From Betaproteobacteria bacterium Ga0077540 (GTDB taxonomy: Bacteria > Pseudomonadota > Gammaproteobacteria > Burkholderiales > Methylophilaceae), in assembly GCA_001464125.1 (NCBI GenBank), contig LNEP01000001.1, forward strand, positions 372,001-436,000: a stretch of DNA of 64,000 bases, given 5' to 3'. Numbering within the stretch: the stretch's first letter is position 1; every line of letters begins with the position of its first letter. Shown piece by piece: positions 37,607 to 46,212 of this stretch. The notes beneath the pieces are model-generated. The model saw only the letters and a program-made list of their open reading frames with translations, had not been told where the DNA came from and ran no database searches. A program made the position numbers and the translations under genes.

Positions 37607-39328
37607 TTGCACATGCCAACTTCTTCTAGATTGTATTTGAACCTGTACTGGCATATGCACCAGCCGGATTACCGAGATTTAAGCACAGGCGAGTACGTAT
37701 TGCCTTGGACATATCTGCATGCCATGAAAGACTATAGCGATATGGTCTATCACTTGGAGCAGAACCCTAAAGCCCGTGCTAGTTTTAATTTTGTGCCAAT
37801 TCTGCTTGAGCAGTTGGTGGATTATTCCGAACATTTTTCAACAGGCAAACTACGCGACCCATTGCTTGCCTTACTCGTCGAGCCTGATTTAGAGAATATT
37901 TCCCCCGAGCAATGTCGACTGATTGTCGAAAGTTGCTTTAAATCGCATCATGAAAAGATGCTTAGTCCTTTCCCACACTATCAGCGTTTATTGCAGTTAT
38001 TCCAACTGATTGAGCCGGTTATGGAGAATAATGACTTCCATTATTTATCGGCACAGTACAAAGCTGATTTGCTGGTGTGGTATCACTTGGCATGGTGTGG
38101 CGAGAGCTTGCGACGTGAGAATAAGCTAATACAACACCTGATGCAAAAAGGGTTACTATTCACGTTAGAAGAGCGTCAGCAGTTACTTGATGTGATTGGT
38201 ACGACCATTAAAAACCTAATACCGCGCTACAAAAAATTGATGGAAAAAGGGCAGGTTGAACTTTCAACCACGCCTTATTACCATCCAATTTTACCTTTGC
38301 TACTTGATTTCACCTCGACCAAAGATGCAATGCCAGATGCGCCATTGCCAGAGCATGCGCGTTACGATGACGGGGTAAACCGTGCTCGCGCACATATTGA
38401 ATCAGCTCGTAAATACCATCAAGAATTATTTGGTAGCTTACCCAAAGGTATGTGGCCGGCAGAGGGTGCTGTATCACATGGAGCCTTATCGCTATTGGCG
38501 GAACACGGTGTGCAATGGGCAGCCACAGGGCAAGGTGTATTAGCCAACAGTTTAATTAAATCCCACCTGAGTGCCGAAGACAGGCATCAGTACTTGTACC
38601 AGCCATACAGAGTCACCAATGGCAAAAATGATGTGCTGTGCTTTTTCAGGGATGATGCGCTGTCTGACAAGATTGGCTTTGAATACGCCAAAATGCATTC
38701 TACCGATGCCGTGAATGATTTTATGCGTAACTTAGATGAAATTTTGGCCGCAACCCCCAAAGGCCAATGCAAAGTGGTTAGCGTGATTCTGGATGGTGAG
38801 AATGCTTGGGAATATTATCCCTATAACGGTTATTACTTTTTAAAAGAGTTGTATCAGGCTCTAGCCAATCACTCAGCCATTACTATGACTACCTTTAGCG
38901 ACATTATTAAGATGCAACATACCGGACAATTACCGCCAGCAAAAATATTGCCGCAAGTATCCGCGGGAAGCTGGGTGTATGGCACCTTTAGCACTTGGAT
39001 TGGTAGTGAAGCCAAAAACTTGGCTTGGGATTTGTTGTGTAAAGCCAAAAAGGTATACGATCAAACTATTAATACATTGCCTACCGCACAGCAGCAGGCG
39101 TGCGAGCGCCAGTTAGCTATCTGCGAAGGTTCAGACTGGTTTTGGTGGTTCGGCGATTACAACGCTTCTGACAGTGTGAAAAGTTTTGACCGTTTATACC
39201 GACTAAACTTAATCAACTTGTATCAGTTGTTAAAACAGGCAGTGCCAGAGAACTTGCATCAACCTATTAGTCAAGGCGGTGGCAATGCCGAAAACGCAGG
39301 CACTATGCGTAGAGGACAGGATACTTAA
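37607..39328 (+). CDS. Glycoside hydrolase family 57 (alpha-glucan-active)
   Basis: 573 residues. GH57 motifs in order: YWHMHQPDY near the N-terminus (HxHQP), WYHLAWCG, KGMWPAEGAVS (nucleophile Glu region), and ILDGENAWEYYPYNG (catalytic Asp region). GH57 members are amylases, amylopullulanases, branching enzymes or glucanotransferases; sequence alone does not decide here. Position between glgC and malQ suggests glycogen hydrolysis or trimming. A TTG at 37607 has AAGGA nine bases upstream; the ATG at 37613 would be 15 bases away, so TTG is the better start. Its stop overlaps the malQ ATG (TAATG). Confidence 0.9.
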   Translation: MHMPTSSRLYLNLYWHMHQPDYRDLSTGEYVLPWTYLHAMKDYSDMVYHLEQNPKARASFNFVPILLEQLVDYSEHFSTGKLRDPLLALLVEPDLENISPEQCRLIVESCFKSHHEKMLSPFPHYQRLLQLFQLIEPVMENNDFHYLSAQYKADLLVWYHLAWCGESLRRENKLIQHLMQKGLLFTLEERQQLLDVIGTTIKNLIPRYKKLMEKGQVELSTTPYYHPILPLLLDFTSTKDAMPDAPLPEHARYDDGVNRARAHIESARKYHQELFGSLPKGMWPAEGAVSHGALSLLAEHGVQWAATGQGVLANSLIKSHLSAEDRHQYLYQPYRVTNGKNDVLCFFRDDALSDKIGFEYAKMHSTDAVNDFMRNLDEILAATPKGQCKVVSVILDGENAWEYYPYNGYYFLKELYQALANHSAITMTTFSDIIKMQHTGQLPPAKILPQVSAGSWVYGTFSTWIGSEAKNLAWDLLCKAKKVYDQTINTLPTAQQQACERQLAICEGSDWFWWFGDYNASDSVKSFDRLYRLNLINLYQLLKQAVPENLHQPISQGGGNAENAGTMRRGQDT

Positions 39329-40770
39329 TGGTGCAATCATGTCAGCAGATACGGAGTGCAGGTGTACTTTTACATATTAGTTCATTACCCGGCGGCGATT
39401 TAGGCAAAGATGCCTTTCGCTTTGTTGATTTTCTAGCCGCCAGCGGTGTTAGTGTGTGGCAAACACTACCTATCAACATGCCGCATAGCGATAACTCACC
39501 CTATCAGTGTTTATCTGCCCATGCAGGTAATCCGGCATTTATTAGCTTAGATAGGTTGGTAGAGCAGGGCTTGATTACGATTGAGCAAAGTCAAGGGTGC
39601 CGTATTGCAGCGCTTAAGGCTGCTCATACTGCCGCTAAGCATTTGCCAATCTATGATGACTTTATCCAGTTTTGCCAGCAACATCAAAATTGGCTCAATG
39701 ACTTTTCTTTGTATTTACTGTTAAGAGAACAGCGACATCACCAAGGTTGGTTTGATTGGCCGAAACAACTTAAAAATCGTGCGCCGCAAGTGTTAGAAAA
39801 GCTGAAAAATCAACACGTAGATGAAATCAACCAGATTCAATTCGTGCAGTATTTGTTTTTCTCGCAGTGGGCAGCGCTAAAAACCTATGCCAATAGTAAG
39901 CAAGTACAGTTGTTTGGCGACATTCCTATTTTTGTAGCGTATGACAGTGCGGACGTCTGGGCGAAGCCGCATTTATTTAAGCTTGATGAAAACATGCATA
40001 TGACGGTAGTGGCTGGAGTGCCGCCAGATTACTTTTCGGCCACCGGCCAGCGCTGGGGAAATCCGCATTACCAATGGGATGTCATGGCTAAAGATGATTA
40101 TGCTTGGTGGGTGGCACGTTTGCATACACAAGCTGAGCTATTTGATTTGATTAGAATTGACCATTTCCGAGGGTTGGAAGCTGCTTGGGAAATCCCCGCG
40201 CACGAAGAGACTGCCATTGGTGGTGCTTGGGCCGTAGCGCCCGGAGATGCACTGCTGGCAAGCATTTATCGGCATTTACCGCACATTCACTTGGTTGCAG
40301 AGGATCTAGGTGTTATTACGCCTGAAGTCGATGCACTAAGACAAAAATACGCTTTACCAGGCATGAAGATTTTGCAATTTGCGTTTGGTGGTGATGAATC
40401 CAACCCTTATTTGCCGGAACATATTGACGTTAATAGTGTTGTATACACAGGCACACATGATAACGACACTACGCTGGGATGGTATCGTCAAGCAGAGGCG
40501 AATGTCATAGAGCACTTGCATCGCTACTTGGGTAGCACCACGCCAGATATGCCTAAAGCGTTGATTGATTTGGTGATGTATAGCCAAGGTTATTTGGCAA
40601 TTGTTCCCATGCAAGATGTGCTAGGTTTGGACAGTGATAGCCGGATGAACACGCCTGGTACGATTGTAAACAACTGGCTTTGGCGATTTGAGTGGTCTCA
40701 ATTGACTTGGCAACACCAACAAGCGCTTAAAGAAGTGGTTGAAGCTTCAGAGCGAAGCGTACATGGCTAA
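39328..40770 (+). CDS. malQ: 4-alpha-glucanotransferase (amylomaltase)
   Basis: Transfers glucan chains between malto-oligosaccharides, releasing glucose. 480 residues, the short GH77 type. Features: GVLLHISSLPGGDLGKDAFRF, FGDIPIFVAYDSADVWAKP, LIRIDHFRGLEAAWEIPA (nucleophile Asp in RIDHFRG), VAEDLGVITPEV (acid/base Asp/Glu area), and YTGTHDNDT. Coupled to the GH57 gene by overlapping stop/start. The ROK kinase start lies within its last codons, so glucose made here could be phosphorylated by a co-translated enzyme. Confidence 0.95.
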   Translation: MVQSCQQIRSAGVLLHISSLPGGDLGKDAFRFVDFLAASGVSVWQTLPINMPHSDNSPYQCLSAHAGNPAFISLDRLVEQGLITIEQSQGCRIAALKAAHTAAKHLPIYDDFIQFCQQHQNWLNDFSLYLLLREQRHHQGWFDWPKQLKNRAPQVLEKLKNQHVDEINQIQFVQYLFFSQWAALKTYANSKQVQLFGDIPIFVAYDSADVWAKPHLFKLDENMHMTVVAGVPPDYFSATGQRWGNPHYQWDVMAKDDYAWWVARLHTQAELFDLIRIDHFRGLEAAWEIPAHEETAIGGAWAVAPGDALLASIYRHLPHIHLVAEDLGVITPEVDALRQKYALPGMKILQFAFGGDESNPYLPEHIDVNSVVYTGTHDNDTTLGWYRQAEANVIEHLHRYLGSTTPDMPKALIDLVMYSQGYLAIVPMQDVLGLDSDSRMNTPGTIVNNWLWRFEWSQLTWQHQQALKEVVEASERSVHG

Positions 40771-41683
40771 AGCAATTGGTATTGATGTAGGCGGCACCAA
40801 CTTAAGAGTGGGGGTGTTTGATGACCATCAATTATTACAAGAAACGCGCTTTCAAGCTGATTTTTCCCAGATATGTCACACATGCGCACCACAGGAGGCA
40901 TGGGAGAAAATCATCTCTACCACTGCTGAAGGTATACGTAATGTACTGGTGCAGTTTCCGGAAGTACAACATATTGGCATTGGCTTCCCTGGTTTCATTG
41001 ACCCCAAAACACAGACAGTCGCGCAATCTCCAAACTTTCCCGGCCTAAAGAATGTAAATTTAGCGCAAGATTTGGCGCATGTGCTACAGAAAAAGGTAAT
41101 TGTAGAGAACGATGCACTTGCTGCAGCTTATGGTGAATATTGCTTGGCAGATAAGCCAGCCACTGGCCTCATCTATTTGGGCTTAGGTACTGGCTTAGGT
41201 GGTGGTTTTATTCACTCAGGCACTCCGTTTGCAGGGCACCATGGAGTTGCGATGGAGGTAGGTCACATCATTGTTGAGCCTAATGGTCGTTTGTGTGGCT
41301 GTGGTAATCATGGCTGTGTTGAACAGTATGCTTCAGCCAGTGGTGTGATGATGAGTTATCAATTGTTGACGAACCAACGTTTGAACGCTCATGAAATTGC
41401 CCAGTTAGCAGATGGAGGAGATGCCTCAGCTTTGGTTGCCTATCAGCAAGCTGGAGACAGTTTGGCGCAGATGTTGGCTAGTGTTGTGAAGGTGCTGGAT
41501 GTTCCCACTATTGTGATTGGTGGCGGTATGGCGCATGCATGGCATTTGATGCGTGCGAGTTTTGAAAGTAGATTAGAGGCTGACTTAATTCCGGTGCTGC
41601 GCGGAAAGTTGCTGGTGAAACCATCAAAAACTGGAGATATCGCGGGAATGCTTGGCGCCTCTCTGCTGGCTAGGCATTGGTAA
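40763..41683 (+). CDS. ROK-family sugar kinase (probable glucokinase)
   Basis: 306 residues from the ATG at 40763; a TTG at 40739 deeper inside malQ is less likely. ROK features: AIGIDVGGTNLRVGVFD (phosphate loop), VENDALAAAYGEY, IYLGLGTGLGGGFI, the substrate-binding EVGHIIVEPNG, and the zinc-binding CGCGNHGCVEQYASASG. Glucose is the likely substrate given malQ and pgi next to it; fructose or other hexoses are possible. No DNA-binding domain, so it is a kinase, not a ROK repressor. The 3' end overlaps the convergent queG by 14 bases. Confidence 0.88.
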   Translation: MAKAIGIDVGGTNLRVGVFDDHQLLQETRFQADFSQICHTCAPQEAWEKIISTTAEGIRNVLVQFPEVQHIGIGFPGFIDPKTQTVAQSPNFPGLKNVNLAQDLAHVLQKKVIVENDALAAAYGEYCLADKPATGLIYLGLGTGLGGGFIHSGTPFAGHHGVAMEVGHIIVEPNGRLCGCGNHGCVEQYASASGVMMSYQLLTNQRLNAHEIAQLADGGDASALVAYQQAGDSLAQMLASVVKVLDVPTIVIGGGMAHAWHLMRASFESRLEADLIPVLRGKLLVKPSKTGDIAGMLGASLLARHW

Positions 41684-42740
41684 GGTGTTGACTTAACGCC
41701 CAAGCAACGTGCTCTCTAACAATAGATTCGTTATCGTTGACACGCGTTTGCAAGGCTTTAATTACCTTTGGTGAGGTTTCTGCATTACCTAAACCTACTG
41801 CAATATTGCGTAACCATTGTATGTAACCAATTCGGTAAATAGCACTCCCAGCCATCTTTTGCTGAAACTCTGCTTCGCTCCAACCGAAACAAGTGACCAA
41901 GTCTATGTCATCAAGGCCGTGACGCACATAAAAGTCACGCTCTTGAGTGATTTCTGCAAATTTGTTCCAGGGGCAAATCAACTGACAGTCGTCACAGCCA
42001 TACACACGATTACCAATCAATGGCCTGAATTCTTCGGGTATCGCTGATTTTAATTCGATGGTGAGGTATGAGATACAGCGACGCGCATCTACTTCATAAG
42101 GAGCGACGATTGCTTGCGTGGGGCAGATATCCAGACAAGCTGTGCAAGAGCCGCAGTGCGCACTCGCTGGTGGGTCAATCGGTAAAGGTAAGTTGGTGTA
42201 AATCTCCCCCAAAAAAAACCAAGAACCATGGTCTTTATTAATGAGCAATGTGTGTTTGCCGCGCCAACCCAATCCAGCCTTTTCTGCCAGCGCAACCTCT
42301 AGTACCGGTGCACTATCGGTGAATACGCGGTACTCGACTTCTTGCGTGGCTGCCTGTATTTTGTCGCATAGTTGCTGTAATTTTTGGCGTAGTACCTTGT
42401 GATAGTCACGACCTAATGCGTATCTGGAAATAAATGCCTTACTTGATTCACGCATGACTTGCCAACTATCTCTGGCATTAGGTGGCTTGTAATCTAATCG
42501 AACAGAGATAACACGGCAGGTATTCGGGACTAATTCTTGCGGACGGGTGCGCTTGGTACCATGTTTTGCCATATAATGCATTTCACCATGAAAGCCTTTT
42601 TCAATCCAAGCTTGATGCGCTTGTTCGGCACTATGCAAGTCAGTATCCGTAATGCCAACCTCTGCAAAACCCAATGCTTGTCCCCATCGCTTAATGTCGA
42701 CAGCCAGTTGGGCAAACGCGTTATCTGAGTGAGTATGCAT
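41670..42740 (-). CDS. queG: Epoxyqueuosine reductase QueG
   Basis: Final step of queuosine synthesis on tRNA, a cobalamin- and iron-sulfur-dependent reduction. 356 residues. Two [4Fe-4S] motifs are visible: CGSCTACLDICPTQAI and CDDCQLICPWN. The C-terminus carries a HEAT-like repeat (about 310-355, VREHVAWALSQHL). The ATG shares two bases with the ATG of the divergent tsaE gene (42738-42741, CATG), so each promoter must lie inside the other gene. Confidence 0.94.
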   Translation of the reverse strand: MHTHSDNAFAQLAVDIKRWGQALGFAEVGITDTDLHSAEQAHQAWIEKGFHGEMHYMAKHGTKRTRPQELVPNTCRVISVRLDYKPPNARDSWQVMRESSKAFISRYALGRDYHKVLRQKLQQLCDKIQAATQEVEYRVFTDSAPVLEVALAEKAGLGWRGKHTLLINKDHGSWFFLGEIYTNLPLPIDPPASAHCGSCTACLDICPTQAIVAPYEVDARRCISYLTIELKSAIPEEFRPLIGNRVYGCDDCQLICPWNKFAEITQERDFYVRHGLDDIDLVTCFGWSEAEFQQKMAGSAIYRIGYIQWLRNIAVGLGNAETSPKVIKALQTRVNDNESIVREHVAWALSQHLTNA

Positions 42741-43212
42741 GGATAAGCGTGATTTTACACAGGTTTTAAGGGATGAAGCGGCTACGCTGCAAGCAGGTCA
42801 GCGTTTTTCTCGTTATTTGCCTACAGGATTTACAGTGTTTTTACATGGTGATTTAGGTGCTGGTAAAACAACCTTTATCCGTGGTGTGTTGCAAGGATTA
42901 GGTTATCAGGGTAAAGTTAAAAGCCCTACTTACACTTTAGTAGAGCCATATGAGCTTCCGGATGTTACACTCTATCATTTTGATTTATATAGGTTAATTG
43001 ACGAAGAAGAGTGGGAAGAAGCCGGGTTCAGAGACTATTTCAACGCGAGCAGCATCTGCATGATTGAATGGCCGGAAAAAGCACAATCGTTGCTTCCTTC
43101 GGCCGATATAGAAGTGCATTTGCTACATCAACCCGATGGCAGGGAAATACAGTTTCAAGCCAACACTGCTGTTGCAAAACAGGTAATACAACAATTTGAA
43201 CAAGATGATTAA
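42739..43212 (+). CDS. tsaE: tRNA threonylcarbamoyladenosine biosynthesis ATPase TsaE
   Basis: ATPase needed for the TsaB-TsaD-TsaE complex that makes t6A37 in tRNAs reading ANN codons. 157 residues with Walker A GDLGAGKTTFIRG, KSPTYTLVEPY, the HFDLYRL segment with its Asp, and MIEWPEKA. Next to amiC, a common proteobacterial order (tsaE-amiC-mutL-miaA). Here that order is interrupted by the helicase and beta-CASP genes between amiC and mutL. Confidence 0.95.
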   Translation: MDKRDFTQVLRDEAATLQAGQRFSRYLPTGFTVFLHGDLGAGKTTFIRGVLQGLGYQGKVKSPTYTLVEPYELPDVTLYHFDLYRLIDEEEWEEAGFRDYFNASSICMIEWPEKAQSLLPSADIEVHLLHQPDGREIQFQANTAVAKQVIQQFEQDD

Positions 43213-44560
43213 GTACTTAGGTCTAACGATAGTAATATGGTTGTTTACGCTATGCCAAAGTGCATATGCCGCAAACTCCATCACTGCCGCGCGAGTATGG
43301 CCTGCTCAGGATTACACACGTATCACCTTTGAGGCACCATCACCCATCAAACATCAGCTCTTGATTTTGAAAAATCCACACCGTTTAGTACTGGATATTG
43401 AAGATGTTGAGCTTAATCCCATACTCAAAACGCTCTCGGATCGCATTTTATCTAGTGATCCTTATATCAAGCAGATTCGCACTGGGATGTTTAAGCCAAA
43501 TGTATTGCGTATAGCGATTGATTTGAAGGCTGAAGTGAGCCCAAACGTATTCGCGCTTGCACCAGCAGGGGATTACAAGCACCGATTGGTGGTGGATATC
43601 TATCCGGATAAAGACCCAATTATGGCGATGTTGGAAAAACGTGATAATGAAAAAAGTGAAAGTGATACGTCTAAGCCTGTCGAAGAACCATTACCCTCAG
43701 TTACTCAGCAAGAAGCCGAACTGCCCAATATCGAACCCGCACAAGAAGCACCCATCGAACCGCTTCCAGAAACACATCCTGCTGAGACTGTTGCTGTAGC
43801 ACAAGAGCCAGCCTTGCCAGAAGAAAAGCCAATAAAGCCAGAATTTAATAAGAAAAAAGAACGTGTCATCACGATTGCGATTGATGCAGGTCACGGTGGT
43901 GAAGATCCTGGTGCACGCGGCGCCAGTGGTACGCATGAAAAAGAAATTACTTTGCAAATTGCAAAAAAACTCAAAGAGAAAATTGATGCAGAAGACAACA
44001 TGCGTGGTGTCTTGATTCGCGATGGGGACTATTTCATTCCACTGCAAGGGCGTGTAATCAAAGCGCGCAAGCTCAAAGCGGATTTATTTATCTCCATTCA
44101 TGCCGATTCATTTACTAATCCTGCGGCGCGCGGCTCATCGGTGTTTGCGCTGTCTGAGCGCGGTGCAACCAGTGCCAGTGCACGTTATTTAGCTAAAAAA
44201 GAAAATGAATCTGATCTGATTGGTGGAGTGAGCTTAGGTGGGAAAGACCCAGAGTTGGCTAAAACTCTATTGGATTTATCGCAAACAGCCACTATTAATG
44301 ACAGCATCAAGCTGGGCAAAGCGGTATTATTGAAAATTGGTGAAATTAATAAGCTGCACAAGAGTCATGTAGAGCAGGCTGGTTTCGCTGTTCTGAAGTC
44401 GCCGGATACGCCTTCAATTTTGGTGGAGACTGCATTTATCAGCAATCCAGAAGAAGAGCGAAAATTGAAGGATGATGATTACCAAAATAAATTGGTAGAT
44501 TCGATTTTAGCGGGTGTGAAAAAATATTTTGCGGCTAATCCAGCCTTAATCAATAAGTAG
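43205..44560 (+). CDS. amiC: N-acetylmuramoyl-L-alanine amidase AmiC
   Basis: Cuts the amide bond between N-acetylmuramic acid and the stem peptide during cell separation. 451 residues: signal peptide (about 1-23, ending SAYAA), AMIN domain (about 28-130) for septal targeting, a Pro/Glu-rich linker (about 150-215), and an Amidase_3 domain. Zinc ligands are in IAIDAGHGGEDPGA, the Glu of HEKEITL, and LFISIHADSF; the catalytic Glu is in ILVETAFISN. The ATG at 43205 overlaps the tsaE stop; a TTG at 43196 is the alternative. Confidence 0.94.
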   Translation: MIKYLGLTIVIWLFTLCQSAYAANSITAARVWPAQDYTRITFEAPSPIKHQLLILKNPHRLVLDIEDVELNPILKTLSDRILSSDPYIKQIRTGMFKPNVLRIAIDLKAEVSPNVFALAPAGDYKHRLVVDIYPDKDPIMAMLEKRDNEKSESDTSKPVEEPLPSVTQQEAELPNIEPAQEAPIEPLPETHPAETVAVAQEPALPEEKPIKPEFNKKKERVITIAIDAGHGGEDPGARGASGTHEKEITLQIAKKLKEKIDAEDNMRGVLIRDGDYFIPLQGRVIKARKLKADLFISIHADSFTNPAARGSSVFALSERGATSASARYLAKKENESDLIGGVSLGGKDPELAKTLLDLSQTATINDSIKLGKAVLLKIGEINKLHKSHVEQAGFAVLKSPDTPSILVETAFISNPEEERKLKDDDYQNKLVDSILAGVKKYFAANPALINK

Positions 44561-44561
44561 T

Positions 44562-44593
44562 GCCAATCAATATCTCAATCAAAGTTGACTGGC
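44562..44593. terminator. Hairpin between convergent amiC and Suv3-like genes
   Basis: Arms 44562-44570 and 44585-44593 pair over 9 bases with one mismatch around a 14-base loop. No T-run follows on either strand. It fills almost the whole 33-bp gap between the two stops; termination role is a guess. Confidence 0.35.
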
Positions 44594-46126
44594 TTAACGT
44601 CGATATTTAATCAACTCACTTTCACGTTGCGTCTCACCATAGCCTGTCTGTACCCGTAAGGCACGCTGAATATAATAGCTAATACGCTGACGTAAATCAG
44701 ATACGTCATCTCCATCTACAAATGTGTGTGGAAATTTAAAGCTAAGCCAAGCATACAAACTCAAGTTATGGCTCAGCAACTCCGCAGCTTCTAAATGCTT
44801 GGGAGCACTGCCAGCGAGCCAATCCGGTGCAATCGGCAAATGGCGTATCTGCGATTCCGCCACGCTTTTTAAACATAGTAAGTAGTAGTCCCGCTCAAAA
44901 GCCACATTCAAGGCAATGGGTGCACAGACAAATATATATTTATCTTTCAACGACATGCTGGGCGCATAGGCGTCCACCAGTAGGGCTTGCTGAATTTGAC
45001 CAGTCAACGGCGCCGCTGCAAACAGTGTGTGTTGTAAACGGCTGCGTTCTTCAAGGTAGGTGAGTATCTCAGCTATCTTACCGGTATGCAGTTGCTTCCC
45101 TAATGCTTCAATTTGATGAAACCCAATGCTAATTGGCAGTTTACTTAAATTGGCATCATCATTAGTCGTTAGCATATGCTCAATATGAATGTGCTCGTCA
45201 GCTTCAAATACATTCACGTACCCTGTGGGATACAGGCCAAAACGCCCAGCACGCCCGGCAATTTGTCTGACTTCAGTAGCGTTTAGCAAACGTGATGCCA
45301 CACCGTCAAACTTATGTGTATTAGCGAATATTACACGACGGATGGGCAGGTTAAGCCCCATGCCTATAGCATCGGTCGCCACTAAAATATCTGCTTGTCC
45401 AGAATTAAATCGTTCAGATTCGGCTCTACGCACTTCTGGTGACAATGCGCCATAAATGCTGGCAACGCTAAAGCCCCATTGTCGAATCCGTGCTGAAAAT
45501 GTCAGCACATCCTTACGACTAAAGGCAATGATGGCATCGCCTTTCTGCAACTTTGATTTTAACTTGAGTTTGCTATAACGCTGACCGCAAATACTTTCGT
45601 CTTCTAACACCAAAGGCGTAAGGCGAGCTGTTTCAGTGACTTCATAAGTTTCATCTAGCGACTCTATAGCGGCAATACATGGCGGGGTAACAGCATTAGA
45701 ACCACAAATAAACACACGTTTTCCCGGTACACCTATCAGTGCTTGAGTCCAAGCAGAGCCGCGGTCAGGATCTTGTAACATCTGGATTTCATCAATCACA
45801 GCCACCTCAACCATGTTGGATGGATTCATCATTTCAATAGTGGAAGCCGTATGTTGCGCACCCGTCATCAATATACGCTCTTCCCCCGTAATCAGATTAC
45901 AGGGTACGCCTGCTGCCACCAAACGGTCGCGCACTTCCATCGCCAACAGGCGCAATGGCGCTAAATACACACCAGATTTCGCTTGGGTTAAAGCATTCAG
46001 CGCATGATAGGTTTTTCCAGAGTTAGTAGGGCCCACATAAAAATGGTGATGGCGTCGCAAGTTACGCGCTTTGCTGAAGCTTTGTGCAAACCCATGTATG
46101 CCAGTAGTGTGGGGGCTATGCGTCAT
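44594..46126 (-). CDS. Suv3-like RNA helicase (DEAD/DEAH superfamily 2)
   Basis: 510 residues. Motif I is GPTNSGKTYHAL and motif II is DEIQMLQDP, the DEIQ form typical of mitochondrial Suv3, followed by ICGSNAVTP (motif III area). Domain 2 shows IAFSRKDVLTFSARI, ILVATDAIGMGLNLP (motif V), and RQIAGRAGRFG (motif VI). A C-terminal helical part follows with LSLYAWLSFKFPHTF, resembling the Suv3 C-terminal domain. Eukaryotic Suv3 unwinds RNA for the mitochondrial degradosome. The role in bacteria is not established to my knowledge. It diverges from a beta-CASP nuclease gene across 66-86 bp. Confidence 0.9.
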   Translation of the reverse strand: MTHSPHTTGIHGFAQSFSKARNLRRHHHFYVGPTNSGKTYHALNALTQAKSGVYLAPLRLLAMEVRDRLVAAGVPCNLITGEERILMTGAQHTASTIEMMNPSNMVEVAVIDEIQMLQDPDRGSAWTQALIGVPGKRVFICGSNAVTPPCIAAIESLDETYEVTETARLTPLVLEDESICGQRYSKLKLKSKLQKGDAIIAFSRKDVLTFSARIRQWGFSVASIYGALSPEVRRAESERFNSGQADILVATDAIGMGLNLPIRRVIFANTHKFDGVASRLLNATEVRQIAGRAGRFGLYPTGYVNVFEADEHIHIEHMLTTNDDANLSKLPISIGFHQIEALGKQLHTGKIAEILTYLEERSRLQHTLFAAAPLTGQIQQALLVDAYAPSMSLKDKYIFVCAPIALNVAFERDYYLLCLKSVAESQIRHLPIAPDWLAGSAPKHLEAAELLSHNLSLYAWLSFKFPHTFVDGDDVSDLRQRISYYIQRALRVQTGYGETQRESELIKYRR

Positions 46127-46212
46127 AAAGCTTAGCTTGTGTTAAAGCGAGTAGAATACCAAACATCACCCCAAAACCCGATTGAATAACAATGAAAAGT
46201 GAGAAGGTTGAT

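Noticed and set aside
43697-44047. 116-codon minus-strand frame inside amiC
   Set aside because: Phe/Cys-rich antisense of the Glu/Lys linker and amidase start.
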